This document shows positions 1 through 11,913 of a DNA stretch of 64,000 nt, in pieces. The stretch spans positions 299,408,167 to 299,472,166 of the forward strand of contig CM041779.1 of NCBI GenBank assembly GCA_023374045.1, given 5' to 3'. The DNA is from Limonium bicolor. Taxonomy: Eukaryota; Streptophyta; Magnoliopsida; Caryophyllales; Plumbaginaceae. The number at the start of each line of letters is the position of its first letter. The stretch's first letter is position 1. A model generated the notes under the pieces. It was not told where the DNA came from and did no database searches. It saw nothing but the letters and a program-made list of their open reading frames with translations. The position numbers and the translations under genes are program-made.

Positions 1-922
1 GGGTGAAAATAATAAATCTGGAAAAATAATAGGGTGCTGTTCGAATTTATATATGTATGTATATGCTTGTATATTATAATGTTTTGGGATCTTAGGTTAT
101 AATTAAATAAGGTTAGAAATGTAACAAGAATAATGCTTGGGGTGATTTTGTAAATAACCTAAAATGAAGGGGGAAGGAGTTTAAATGCCAAAAATAATAT
201 GGCTGGTTTGGAATTTTCAGAAACAATGAATGATATATTATAAAATTTAAGACGATATAATGTGACCTTATGTTAAAATATAAGAGGATATATTATAAAG
301 AGATTAATGGGGTATAAATATACCGTATAAATAATCACATAGAATAATGGGTTTAAGTTGGAAATTTGGGGGTATAATATATGATAAGAAACCTTATAAT
401 ATAAGGAAGGTGACAATGTGTAAAATACCTTGTATAATATTAAGATGAATTCTTGGGAAAAAGATTTGTGAATAAAGGACACAAATAAATAAGTGTATAC
501 TCCACACAAAATAATGAATTTATTAGTCATGGAAAACCATATGATATGAATTTATAATATAGGGTGAAAATTGTAATACGATTGATAAATCATATAAGGT
601 TGATGTGGAGAGAATTATGGATTTGGTAATATAAGTATAAGTGTTTATATTATGATATAGTATGAGTTGGTAAATAAATATTGGTTATAATGGAACATTG
701 ACTTGTAATATTGACCAAGTCAAACTAGATTGACCAAATCATCACAAATTTACCAAGTGGTTAAGTTGGCTGGTACATAAAATAATATGTAATTAAAAGT
801 TAGAATATAACTTAGTCAAGTAAATTATAACAATGGACTATATTGTATGGGTATATATATATATATATATCAACGCATACGTATATGGGTATATAATTAT
901 ACAAGTGGGATATAACTTGGTC
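1..922 (+). mobile_element. E1 5' LTR, first segment (Ty3/gypsy, Tekay-like)
   Basis: The sequence from base 1 is repeated almost base for base from about 30354, inside the 3' LTR of the same element. The LTR start lies off the window, about 3.1 kb to the left judging from the 3' copy. The stretch is AT-rich and non-coding. The two copies differ by scattered substitutions and small indels, which makes E1 older than the elements nested in it. A TATA microsatellite lies near 850-871. The segment ends at a 5-bp target duplication where a solo LTR is inserted; the uninterrupted version of this site survives at about 31733-31745. Confidence 0.85.
852..870. repeat. (TA)n microsatellite
   Basis: Short TA run in the E1 LTR, also present in shortened form in the other LTR copy near 31676-31691. 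Confidence 0.8.
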
Positions 923-1828
923 TAAAATACCCCAAACTTAAAAATGGTGATTTAATAATTCTAATATGATATTTGAGGGCCTAATAGTGCCTAAAGAATT
1001 TTGGTGAAGAAAATAAAGCCAAAAAGAAAACGGATCCAAATAATGGGTTAAAAATAATGGGTTAAAAATAATGGGTTAATTATGCCAAAATAATATGGGG
1101 GAACAATTCCCGAAGAAAACGGATCCAAATAATGGGTTAAAAATACTAACAGAGTCTTAGAGCACATTTTTCGAGAAAACATAAAAACGTAACTTTGAGT
1201 GTTCAAATGGACCTGTAAAACTATAGTCAATTAAATAACTATAATTCAACTTTAATGGAAGCTTAAGAACCATTAAAATTAAAGAAACGGAAAAATCCAG
1301 AAAACGGGCCTAGTTAGTGAATAGTGTAAAACCGGGTAAATTAACGAGCGTTTTCTGTAAAAGACTAAAAATGCCCCAGCTTATGTACATAGTGGGGGCC
1401 AGTTTTAGCAGATAAATCAGCCTCCCCCTCTCTATTATTAGCTAGCTAGAAAGAAAAGAAAAGAAAGAAAAGTAAAAAGGTGAAAAGTAATAAAGTGCCA
1501 CCTTTTCTCTCTCTCTCTCCTCCCATTTCCTTTCTTTCCCACTTTTCTTCCCCTCTGCCGTATCATCCCTTTCCAGCTAGCCTCTTCTTACTCTCTTCTG
1601 CTGGTACGAAAATGAAGCTCCTCCCATGGCTCCCCTCTCCTTTCTCCTCTTGCACAAGCTTCATTAAAGCTCCAAATGCTAAAATAAGTACATATTCTTG
1701 CTCCCCTCACCAAGCTCTACATTCCTCTCTTTTCAAAACCCCAAAATAGTGAAGTTCATCTCCATGGGTATAGTCCAGTTGAAGAGAAAGCTAGAGATTC
1801 TTGAAGCTTGGAGTCTCTCCTTTCATTT

Positions 1829-2205
1829 AAGGTAAAAAAGTTCCAAAGGAAAACTCAGTTTCTTCATCTTTTGTCTTGGCCGATTTTCACCCCTTTTGAT
1901 ACCTTGTTCTTTCCTTGTTTGAGCTATTCTCCAAGTCTCCAATGGTGGATTGGGAGCTCCTCTTTGATTCTTGACCAAACCTCATTTTCGGGTTTCAAGG
2001 TAATTCCCCATCTTTGTGCCTTAAGCACCTTTCCTTGTGTTCTAGTTGATTAATAAGGCTAGGTGAATATGTTAATGCCTAATTCCCCACTTGGGTATTG
2101 ATTTTGAGGTTGGCAAGTGGTTGGCCAACTTTGCTGATTTTGATCAAGAAAGAGAAAATGAGGAGATTGGAAAAGGAAAGAGGAGTTGATGATCTTAAGG
2201 TAAGA
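1829..2205 (+). promoter_or_regulatory. Ladder of three splice-donor-like sites
   Basis: AAG|GTAA motifs have their GT at 1832, 2000 and 2200, spaced 168 and 200 nt. A pyrimidine-rich promoter-like tract lies upstream (about 1500-1600). A purine-rich GAAAGAG/GGAAAG segment precedes the third site. The same spacing recurs in three other LTR families here, which argues for a multi-exon leader. Splicing itself is inferred, not shown. Confidence 0.5.
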
Positions 2206-3020
2206 AATCTACTTTAATGTGTATCCTTATTGTTTATAGAATTTGGGATGGGTTGATTAAATAAATGAACCAAAACTGGATGGAAATGTGCTTTGAGTAG
2301 TTAGATGAGAAATTTGTGAATGGTTGTTTGAATTGAGGGCCTTGGAGCCAAGTGATTTGAATATATGTTCATATTGTTGGTTTGGTGAATTGAGATGAAT
2401 ATTGAGTGCTGGTAGGACCCTTTATGGGTGTGGTTAGTTTTGAGATGATTTAGGTGAGAATTGATGAATTTGGGTATGTTAGAATTGTAGGTAAGTTATG
2501 GCAAAATTTTAGTAGAAATTAAGTGGTTTAGGTGACTTTATGAATTGGAGAAACAGGGAACAAATGGTGATTGATTTGGTTATTTAACCATCTTGAAATG
2601 GTAGTTAGAGATGTAGAAAGAGTTGTGCAAAAATCTGTAGCAAATGAAGATTTTGGTGCATTGGAATTCTTGAAAAAGGCTTAGTGTGCATAACCTTGGA
2701 AATGGAGGATGGACTTGGGTATAGTTAATGCAAATGTCTAGGAAGCATTTGGAATGGTCAATTGGGTTGAGAATGTGGTAAACCATCTAGAGGAAGGTTA
2801 GAAAATGCACATGTGGGCAAAGTGCAAATGTGAGGGAGAAAACTTGTGGAATTGAGCAAGAATTGGGTAATGAATTTGACCAATGATTTGAGGAGTCTTT
2901 AAGGAGTGTTTTAGGGTGTTTAAACATGTAGAAAGCATGTGGAAAGATTAGGGAATGATTAGGTGTGAATTAGGGGTTGAAAAGAGGTCAAAAACTGTGA
3001 AATTTGACAGTTCCAGGGTT

Positions 3021-3200
3021 GGTCCGGGTTTGAAAATTGGTACACAAACCCGGACCACCTCAAAAACATGCCAGAATGTCGTCCCAGGGGTTGGTCTGGG
3101 TTTATAACCCCGGACACAAACCCGGTCCACAGGAAAAAATAGGCAGAAGGTGATTTTCGGGGTTGGTCCGGGTTTGTAACCCCGGACACAAACCCGGACC
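3021..3200. repeat. Tandem array of three 36-nt GC-rich hairpins
   Basis: Hairpins occupy 3021-3056, 3093-3128 and 3165-3200, starting exactly 72 nt apart. Arms are GGTCCGGGTTTG and CAAACCCGGACC; the loop differs in each. The middle copy has one arm change on each side (TCTGGG and CCGGTCC). The array stands out as GC-rich in an AT-rich LTR. The spacer AATAGGCAGAAGG is the reverse complement of a spacer in the E4 array. Confidence 0.85.
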
Positions 3201-4814
3201 AGTGTAAAAATGCATCAGAATGTGTTTTAAAGTGTCCTAATGATGGGGAATTGATTGGGGATGGTTTTAGATGTTGTTTAGGCCTTGTTTGGTGACATGT
3301 AAAGGTCCTAAGAAACATAAAAAAGTGTTGGAAATGAGTGAGAAGTAAGAACTTAAGTTAACAAGAATAAAGATGAAGTCAACAGGACAACGGGGTAAGT
3401 ACGGGAGTAATATTCGTTTACCTACCGTAAGGTATCAATGTTAATAGAACCATTTGACATGTGATCAGTGATTCGAGAGTAAGACTCAAGGAATGTGAGG
3501 TGACACGGTAACGTTAATCCATGGTGAAATGTATGATTTTCTCATGTCCTGTATGCTAACCGGATTACACTGATTTGTGTTGCTTGCTTGTGTGCCGACC
3601 TAATCAAGATAAAAGCATGAAAAATGTTCTATTGCTTGATTGTGTATTTTGATGCATGCTGTGTGTACTAACCTCCCTTGTATGATTGCGTGGTCTAACG
3701 TAGCATCATAGACCGACTCATAGTTGAGTAACGATTGGTTAGGGAATCGTAGATAGAGTTGTTTCGCAAAATAAAGAAAACGTGGAAACACACAAAACTA
3801 TCGATTCAAGAATAACGATAATGCAAACATACGAACTCACTAGAATGTGAGAGAGTTGTACAGAATTAGTAAACTCCCGATAAAGGTGAGAGAACCGAAT
3901 TTAAATAATCCACTAAACAAATAATAATGGAAATAAATAATGAACCTCTACTTAGAGGATGATGATAGTTCTAAGAAAAGGACTCATGAGAAAAGTAAAA
4001 CACATATAACGGACCCTCAACTCCTTTAAAGATAGTCGCTCTACAATATGAGGATTTGACCAATCTAAGAAAATGTCCTAAACATAAAAAGTATTCGAAA
4101 AGTTGGGAAACCCTTAAATCTGAGAATACTAGACATTGAGAAATTTCCCTAAGCTAATAGATGTTATCGAGAGAGATACTTCTAGGCTAAACTATGAGAT
4201 TATGAAATAACTCCGAGAGAGGAGTTTTGGGAATTTGAGTAGTCCGGTAGAGAAATAGACATTTGTGAATTTGAGGAACTAGGTGTATAGTTCCGTTTGA
4301 TAGTCGAACCTTCCCACTATACTAGACCCGGAGTAGGGTCGAAACTGGGGAAGTAAGACTTGTATTTGAAAGCCCGGTGGTGAGTCTTGTGTATGACTCT
4401 GCCCGGAGGTCATGGGTAATGACTTAAAAGATATCCCTTGAGAAATTGAGAATTTAGAGTGAGATTTGAGAACTTGAGAATTGAGATTGAGATTAAGAAT
4501 TTGAGAATTGAGCTTGTGAGTTGAGATTTGAGAATTGAGTTGAGAAGAGTTGAATTTGAGCTTGAGATTGAGGAAGTGAGAATTTGAGTTTGAAGATGAG
4601 AATAAGAGAACTTGAGTAAGAGTAACCCAAGAGAATGGGTAAGACAATGAATAAGGAACAAAGGCATAGTGAGGTAGAAACCCTCAAGGCCTAAGAGTAA
4701 GTTAATACTAACTAACAACTTGTTGTGTTAGTTGTTATTGTATTCCTTGTTGAATGCTTTTGAATGCAAGCATGATTATTGAATTAAAATGAATCGCATG
4801 TTCTCGACAAAGTA

Positions 4815-4902
4815 GACGGCATACCCCCTTTAGCACGCGGGGTATGCGAATTTCATACCAGCAATTCGTTGAGCCCCTTGGGGCACCGTTTTACTTACAG
4901 GT
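4815..4902 (+). promoter_or_regulatory. Conserved LTR-end hairpin, T tract and CAG acceptor-like site
   Basis: GAGCCCCTTGGGGC forms a short hairpin, followed by TTTTACTTACAG|GT. The cut after CAG would fall at 4900, about 400 nt before the LTR end. Equivalent signals occur in every Tekay-like LTR in the window, so it is a candidate 3' splice site paired with the upstream donor ladder. Function is inferred. Confidence 0.5.
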
Positions 4903-5309
4903 ACTTTGGAGCTGTTACCGTTCGAGAGTAGGACGGGGTTGCTACTTAAGCATAGGTAGTTAATTTTAGAACAATTGTAATTATGTTGTATTTGTTGGAT
5001 TGTAAGACCGAATTGTTATCGGCAAGTTTGAGAATTGTAGAGACTCGGTGTAGCATTGAATTGAAGTTTGTATTTGGATTGTGATTTGATTGTGGAATGG
5101 AATCTATTGGTTGGTATAGATTACTCGGTATATTAATTCATCAGACAGATATTGTAAATTGTATTTTGATTTGGCCTTGTTAGTCACGTGGGTGACTAAC
5201 GGTATTGTATCACCCACCGTTTGGAGAAAGAATTCCACTGCTTTGGTACTGATAAATGAGACGGGTTAAAAGGTAATGACTTGTTTAGCGGTAGGGGTGT
5301 TACATGGTC

Positions 5310-7132
5310 GAACAGGTATAACAATGAGCTATGCACATATATATATGGAGATCAATAGGTATGTGTATGTATGCAAATATACAAGGGCCGAATAACCTTG
5401 ATAAATAGCATGGGTTACTAGGAATTTAATCCTTAAGTAATGAATAATATTGTGCTACGAAATATTATACTCTTATAACTATAGAGTATGGTTAAATTAA
5501 ATCCCGAGACTTAATACAAACCCGAGCCAAACAATAACCGGTTAAGGGTATAACTACGAGGAAAATATTAGAACCTATCTATGATGGTTAAGTAGACTCG
5601 TAATATAGACACTAATATTAGAGTGATGTATTCCAGAGGTACGAACTGTTAGATACGATCTACGGGATTGCTAGAGGATAGGCGTGAATCATCACGCTAG
5701 CATTGTTCAGCGGTGAACGGTATGTGAATGTGTGGTCTGAAAGCCCTAAGGGTTTCCTTGGGTTCCAGACATAATGCGTGCTTGCATGTTAAGATTAATA
5801 ATGTTATGCATGTGTTTGTATGCGTTTATTTTCTGACCGTCAAAGCGTTTATTAATTGTGCGCGCATGTCATTCGGACATGTGATACTGATTATCATCCT
5901 AACTGTGTATGAACTTTCGGGAGAGACTCTGGATACTATCTTGTGAGAGTAAACAACTCCTAAAACACTAAGTGAGGAACTTAGTTTAAAGAACCGGTAT
6001 TAACCGTCTCTAGAGCGATGACTCGACTTTTGAACATCACTTAGCAGACTTCTAGGCATGTGTAAGACCCATTGGGCATCTAATAAAATGTGTTCTCGAA
6101 TAATGAGATCAAATCTATAGGAGATTAATTAAAATATACTAACAAATGAGAGTGTGTTAATTAATGATACAATGTTTAATAAAACCTGGCCTGCATACGT
6201 CCCAACAGGTTGCACATAGTGATCACTAGAGTTTAACACCCGTTTAGGGTCTACTCTTGTTTATCTAACGAGCCGAATACAATCATTAGTCGGAATGTGC
6301 TACCGTTGGCACCATGGCTTCGACCACATGGACATCTACCATTGTAGATCAGTAAGCCCACCTACTCACTGTAGATGGCACCGGACTACTGTCTAAAATA
6401 TAAATGTGTGAGGCTAAACGGGAATTTGTCTTTAACATGGCACCAATATGTTTATGTGAGACTGTTGGAAGTGGGGCTTCATATGGTGGAAGTGAACAAG
6501 TGAGACTAACTGGACCTCAACTAACTGTGACTCATGCTCATTATTCAATTATGATTGTTGTAATAGCATGCCTTGTTGTGTGATTATTGAAATGCCTATT
6601 GTGTGTTTAAATTCCGCATTTATAGTTATGTTATAAGCATGTAACCGGAACAGCATGTAACGAACCCCATGTTAATCAAGATGGATAAAACAATCTAAGT
6701 GGCCTAAACGGGTCTAGGATCACATTTAGCATACCAGCAGTTGGCTGAGCCTTTATGGCACCACATTACAGGACTTGATCGAGCTATGAAGCCGGAGTGC
6801 GGGACTTCGGGGTAGTCAACGACGTTATTTATTTATTGCACCTTCAGAATTAGTTTATATTCAGTACGATGTAAACATTAGGATTACCTTAGATGCTCAC
6901 TTACCTTATTCATTAGTTTAAACTTAGGATGATGTAGTATATATCTCGGTCATCACTGCGGTTAATTATTGTCGATGTGTTGTTCTATTCCTTTTCTACT
7001 TCTTTACTTGCATGGACGAGTAATGACATGTGACACCCGAGTGAAAATTATTAGTGTTTAACTTCCGCTGTAAGACATCTTTAATTATGCTATGAGAGTG
7101 ATTATTACGAGCTTATTGTGTGGGGTGTTACA
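5310..7132 (+). mobile_element. E1 5' LTR, final segment
   Basis: Continues the LTR after the solo-LTR insertion and ends GGGGTGTTACA immediately before a primer-binding site. It is matched by 31740-32860 in the 3' LTR up to the point where E3 inserted. Adding the parts gives an E1 LTR of about 5.9 kb. A short open frame shared by both LTR copies (5728-5946 and 32160-32378) has no recognisable domain and I do not call it a gene. An acceptor-like CATTACAG lies at about 6771 beside a weaker GAGCC/GGC hairpin. Confidence 0.85.
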
Positions 7133-7137
7133 AAAAG

Positions 7138-7149
7138 TGGTATCAGAGC
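7138..7149 (+). other. E1 primer-binding site (initiator tRNA-Met type)
   Basis: TGGTATCAGAGC starts 5 nt after the LTR end. It overlaps a hairpin AGAGCG-GAGTAT-CGCTCT. This PBS type is usual for chromoviruses and Copia elements. Confidence 0.9.
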
Positions 7150-8566
7150 GGAGTATCGCTCTGATGACGAGATATTAGGATTAAGACAGTGAGCTTAGGA
7201 TTATGGGAAACATTTATGAGGTACAAGACATCTAGTCTTAAACGAACAGTATCTTAGTAACACTGAGTGTGTGACAATATTAGCCTTAATGGCATATCTG
7301 TGTTATTGATTACTGTACGGGAAACTACTGAGTAATGATACGACATAGCATATTACGGGTGTCGAGAAGAGGCATGTCGGGGGTGATGAAGGTCCTGCAA
7401 CCCCGAACAATGTTGAGACGACAGTCGCCGCACGAGCTTGATGGAAGAACATCCCGGGGAAAATAACAGTAGTACCCCACCCGCCACTGCCCACACCTCG
7501 AGCATCACCTATAGAAGCAATGCAATGGATGGCGCCAAGGAGACAGAAGAATTCCTCCTATTCGGAAGACCGACGCAGTTGCTATAATTAATGTGACATC
7601 AAGACAGACAGAAAAGTTATGATACAATGAATGTTTAAGGACCGGGGGTCCTGATAATTACGTACTATCTAGAAGCGTACCAATACGCAGTGAAGAATAT
7701 ACATCCAACCTTACTTTGAAGAAGGATAAGAATCCATAGGACAATCGGGTCAGCTTGTAATTAGACACCAAAACCCTGTCCAGTTAACCCGAGGAAAGCA
7801 CGCACGAGTGCACCTGAAGATCGAAAGATAGAAAAATGAGTCTTGGACGACTATAAAAAATGCATAACATGCAAAACCAATGACCACCTAGAAGTATCTC
7901 CCAGAAAGGGATAGCTTCAACCCGATACAACCTAGAAGGTTCAGAGAAACCTGACCTACAATTGCAATGACCATGTGAGCTTACGAGCTAAATTCCTAAA
8001 ATTACCACAATACAACACTCAAGAAGAGGAATGTTGTACCAAAGACAACTAGAGTACTCCATCTGCTGGACCCCAAGCACCACGAGGTAGCTATGTAGAG
8101 TAAACCCCAGCCGATACAAGCAATTAGAAGGGGAAACGAGTCACCAGGGGCAGGATACCCCGGATTTTGTGGGAACCTTAGGCGCTAGTACTAGTACGCA
8201 GCACGATCTAGGTAACCGCACACCTTTAACTTAATAGATTGACTACATGAGAGTATGCATCAAAAACCTCCTTCTAACATGAGGGAGTTTAAAAACAAAA
8301 CTCTAAAAAGAACTCAACTCAGAGAACTTAGAATTAGAACTACCCTAGAAGACTTATCATACCTCAACGGGCCTAAATAACTCCAATACTACACCTTTCA
8401 GGACAAACCATCTAAATCATGCTAAAACAACCAAAGCCTCAACGAGACCAACCATTATAAAACCAATAACTCAACCTGTATGGTGCACTTGCTACAGCAA
8501 ACGCTATGAAGAGCAATACATTAACGATTCCACCTACCTCGCGCACTTGCTACAACAAGTGCTGCA

Positions 8567-8614
8567 ACTACAACTATAATTGCAATAGTAACTACAACTA
8601 TAATTGCAATAGTA
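8567..8614 (+). repeat. 24-nt tandem repeat, two copies
   Basis: The unit ACTACAACTATAATTGCAAT plus AGTA is repeated head to tail, followed by a degenerate third start. Minor feature inside the decayed interior. Confidence 0.75.
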
Positions 8615-8940
8615 ACTACAACTGTAACAACAACTACAACTGAAGTCTACAGGCCATGTAGACCATAGGTGCAACACCATAGGCACCGGTAACCATTAAA
8701 TATTCGTACAACCTTCGTACAAACACCATAAATACAGCTTGTCACAAATTAGGGTCATACAACCCTTAGAAACATGAGGCTTACAAACCTCAGAAGGACC
8801 CGATGAGTCCGACTACTGCAACTAAAGGGCATACACCAACCTTGTAACGAACTACACCAATTAAACATTAATGAACAATTAACATCGGCTCATGAGCCAA
8901 ACACCATAACATATTGATAAATTATTTAATGATTTGAAAT

Positions 8941-9082
8941 TGACGTGGGAGGTGGAACTTGATCCGGTACAGATCAAGGGAAGCTGAACACAAATTAGGG
9001 TGGAAGGATAGTTCAACACTGATACTGATCACATCAGGGTCGGATGATTCCTGAAACTCTCCACAAGTGGCCACAAATTAAT
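8941..9082 (+). other. Conserved block shared by E1, E2 and E5
   Basis: Begins GACGTGGGAGGTGGAACTTG and continues with ACACAAATT-GGGTGGAAGG and GATCACATCAGGGT. The same block occurs at about 18424-18570 and 54932-55075 with few changes, although surrounding interiors are strongly diverged. No open frame runs through it in all copies. A cis-acting RNA or DNA role is inferred. Confidence 0.7.
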
Positions 9083-9312
9083 CACATAGGAATAGACAAG
9101 GAACCGAAGTATACCAGCTGCAAACAGCTAAAACACATCCAATGTAACCATAAGGTACCAAATATGAACATTTGTGAATAACAGCCCAACCCTGAACACA
9201 TATAGGGAATTATGGTGGAAAAATGATCGCGTAAAATTATGGCCAACACTATGCCCATAACGGCACACACCAATACACAATAAATACTTAGAAAAAGGGG
9301 AAAAGCTGTTAA

Positions 9313-9352
9313 TCCTCAATAGGATCGAGATGGAAAACCACAAGTACCACTA
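9313..9352. repeat. 40-bp direct repeat flanking E2, left copy
   Basis: Identical to 23545-23584 (TCCTCAATAGG...ACCACTA). It sits where a 5-bp target duplication would be expected. The right copy continues into E1 sequence, so this is E1 sequence duplicated around E2. Confidence 0.9.
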
Positions 9353-10271
9353 ACCTAAGTATGTTAAGTAAACATCAAATCATGATGTAGTAGGGCTAAA
9401 ATATGCCTTAGAAAGATTGGTAGACAATTTAAACCAAGGAAAACACAAGAAAGTGCCTTAAAGGCAATCAGGGCAAAAACGTGCTCTAAGCTTGGAGAGA
9501 CTTGGGTGAGTACCCAAATATCATGATAAGACCTTAGTAATATTCTAATGGTCATTTTAAATCAATTATCAAAGAAAACCAAGCTTGAAAACAAGTTAAA
9601 ACACAAAATGTGCTTTAAGAAGTCTTAAAGCACATTTTTGAGAAATTGTCTTAGAATTGAGTTTTGAGTGGCTAAATGTCCATCATTACTCTTTAATCAA
9701 CATGTGTACTAATTAGTATCACATTAGGAGGTCTAAATCAATGGGAAAAAAAATTTCAGAAATATGTGCACTGATTAGTGAATAGTGCCAAATAGTGACT
9801 AGTTTAAGTTTTAATCAACTTAAGCTAATTAGTTGGTCAACAAAGACCATGTTAGCCTTATTTAAGAGGGTGGCCGGTTTTTATGTGGGGAGTCACCACA
9901 TGAGTCATCAAATGAGAAAGGAAAAGAAGAGATAAGTAAAGAAGTTACTATTTGCTTTAATAAAGCAAATATCTTATATTAGCTCACTTCTCTCCTTTAT
10001 TCTCCATTTCTCTCCTTCACCCACGGTTTCTTCTTCTTCTCTCTGTTCTAAAACCGAGAGTGTTGCTTCCCCATGGTTCTCCATCTTCAATCACTTACCA
10101 AATACACAATATTGCTCCAAATCAAAAAAAAACACATATTATTCTTAGTTAGGTCAAGACCTATCTTTCTATCTTTTCAAATCTTTCAAAGCTCCATTTT
10201 GGTGCCATGAGAAAACTCCATTGATGGAGGAAAATCAAGTTTGAAGAGCTCATTAGCTTCTCCATTCTCTT

Positions 10272-10640
10272 AAGGTAAAGAAAATGTAAGAAAAACCATG
10301 TTTCCATCATTTTCTATACATGGCCGAAAATTCTTTCTCATGGGGCTATGTTTTTATGCTTGCTAGCTTGATTTATTCACCAAGGACTAGTGGAGGTCCT
10401 ATTTCATTCAATGCCAAAGTCTACCTTGAGACTTCAAAGGTAATCATCCACTTTTATGCCTTAGAACACATTTCTAACCTAGGTTTTTATTCCTTGAGGT
10501 TAGTGCATTGTTTAGTACTCATATGAGTCCTTACATATTGATTAGAACATTGGCAAAAGGAATTTAAGTGGTGGCCGAGATCTATGCAAGAAGAAGGCCT
10601 AAGGAGGAGATTAAGATAAGCTTGAGAAAACAAGGTAAAA
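10272..10640 (+). promoter_or_regulatory. Ladder of three splice-donor-like sites in E2 LTR
   Basis: AAG|GTAA or AAG|GTAAAA with GT at 10275, 10440 and 10635, spaced 165 and 195 nt. A purine-rich GAAGAAGG/GGAGGAG segment precedes the third. Mirrors the ladders in the solo, E3 and E5 LTRs; leader splicing is inferred. Confidence 0.5.
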
Positions 10641-11913
10641 TGCTTACCTAATGGTGGTTTAAGATTAAGGAATGAGTTTTAGATAAATACCAATGTGGCT
10701 TAAAGCTTACATTGTGTATTGGGATATATAACCTAAGAAAAAGAACTTAAACAAGCTTATGAACTTGTAATTAAGGAGCTAATGAGAATGAGTTAGTAAT
10801 ATAAGTTTAAGGTGGATTTTAAGAGCATTATAACTACTATGAGATTGATGAGTGTATTTGCAGGTTGAAAGCTTATATATGTGGGAAATTCAGTGTTTAA
10901 GTTTAAGTCATTTAAGGGCCTAAGAGCCATGTCATTTAAGAGCCTTAGTGCTATGCAATTTAAGATTATTGCAATATATTGAGTTTGTTGTGAATGAGTT
11001 GGTTTGGGTGATGAGATATGATGAGAAAGAACTTGAGGTGTGTGAGATGGTTAAATGAGGAAAAATAATGTGTTTGGGCATGCTATGATGCTAGAGGTGC
11101 TATGGCAAAATTTGAGTAGAAAATAAGTGTTTAGGCGATGGTGGTGAACTAATATGACCTAGGATTTACTAGGAATCATTATAAGGAATTTGAGTGGAGA
11201 TTAGTTAATTAAGGAGTCCTTGAGGTTTAGGATGACCTAGAGATGTCTAGGAGGAGTTAGAGGAATGGTGAGTGTTTTGAGCACACCAAAATCATGAGAT
11301 GAGGAATATAAGAAGTGTGCATAAGATTAAGGAGAAGGTGTAATGATTAAGGTGATTTGAATATGTTCTAAGGGGAATTAATGACTAAGGAAGTACTAGG
11401 AAGTTTTAGAGGTGGTCTTGATGAAAAAGGGGTGAGATAAAGTGTGGTAATGAGTTATAATGATTTAGGCATTTCCTTGGAGGATTTAAGAATCAAGAGA
11501 AGGTAATTGAGCATGTAGGACTTAGGCAAATGTTGGTAACTAACTAGCAAGGAAATAAGGTGTTGGAGGATGGAAGCTTAAGCTTAGGAAGGAACTTTAA
11601 GTAAAGGCATAAAAAGAGTTTTAGATAGTGAGAGATGCTTGGGAGATGATGTTATAGTGGTGAAGAGAACATTTGGCATAGTGGTTACACTAGGTATGAA
11701 CCACCACCTAGAAACCTAGAGGAAACATTACAAGTGTTAGCATTATTACAAGGAAAATGCATAATGACTAAGGTGGATCTTGGTGGATGATTTAAGGTAT
11801 TTAAAGGAGGGCTTAAGGTGTATTTGAGGTGCCCAAATGAGGTTATAACATATTAGAATATATGAGGAGAAGTTTGGAGTTGAAAGAGAATTTAGAAACA
11901 AGTTTCTAGAGCC

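Larger units (their letters stand above)
923..5304 (+). mobile_element. Solo LTR of a Tekay-like element, 4382 bp
   Basis: It starts TAAAATACCCC and ends GGGGTGTTACA, matching the LTR ends of the complete elements in this window. Flanks carry a 5-bp duplication TGGTC (918-922 and 5305-5309). No primer-binding site, internal region or second LTR follows, so this is a solo LTR left by recombination. The empty site is seen in the other E1 LTR, where TTGGTCGAAC is continuous. The first dinucleotide is TA rather than TG. Early LTR motifs such as GAAAACGGATCC are shared with E5, and a short local duplication of that motif lies at about 1026-1145. A low-complexity GAGAATTTGAG-rich stretch lies at 4440-4625. 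Confidence 0.9.
7133..9312 (+). pseudogene. E1 internal region, 5' part (decayed)
   Basis: Occupies the place of gag and the start of pol, but all frames are broken by stops and I could not read a reliable gag motif. Blocks shared with E2 and E5 are visible: a GCGCACTTGC...CAAGTGCT motif near 8540-8565 (also about 14770 and 51690), and the conserved block at 8941-9082. That block lies upstream of the pol remnant here but downstream of pol in E2, so the order of modules differs. E2 is inserted at the right end. Base composition is A-rich and similar to the E2 and E5 interiors. Assignment as retrotransposon interior rests on the PBS, the shared blocks and the downstream chromodomain remnant. 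Confidence 0.7.

Noticed and set aside
5728..5946. 72-codon open frame, repeated at 32160-32378
   Set aside because: It recurs only because the two E1 LTRs are copies. The two versions differ by amino-acid changes, and no domain or start context supports a gene.
9364..9555. 63-codon minus-strand frame, repeated at 19082-19273
   Set aside because: Present twice because both E2 LTRs are near identical; no recognisable protein.
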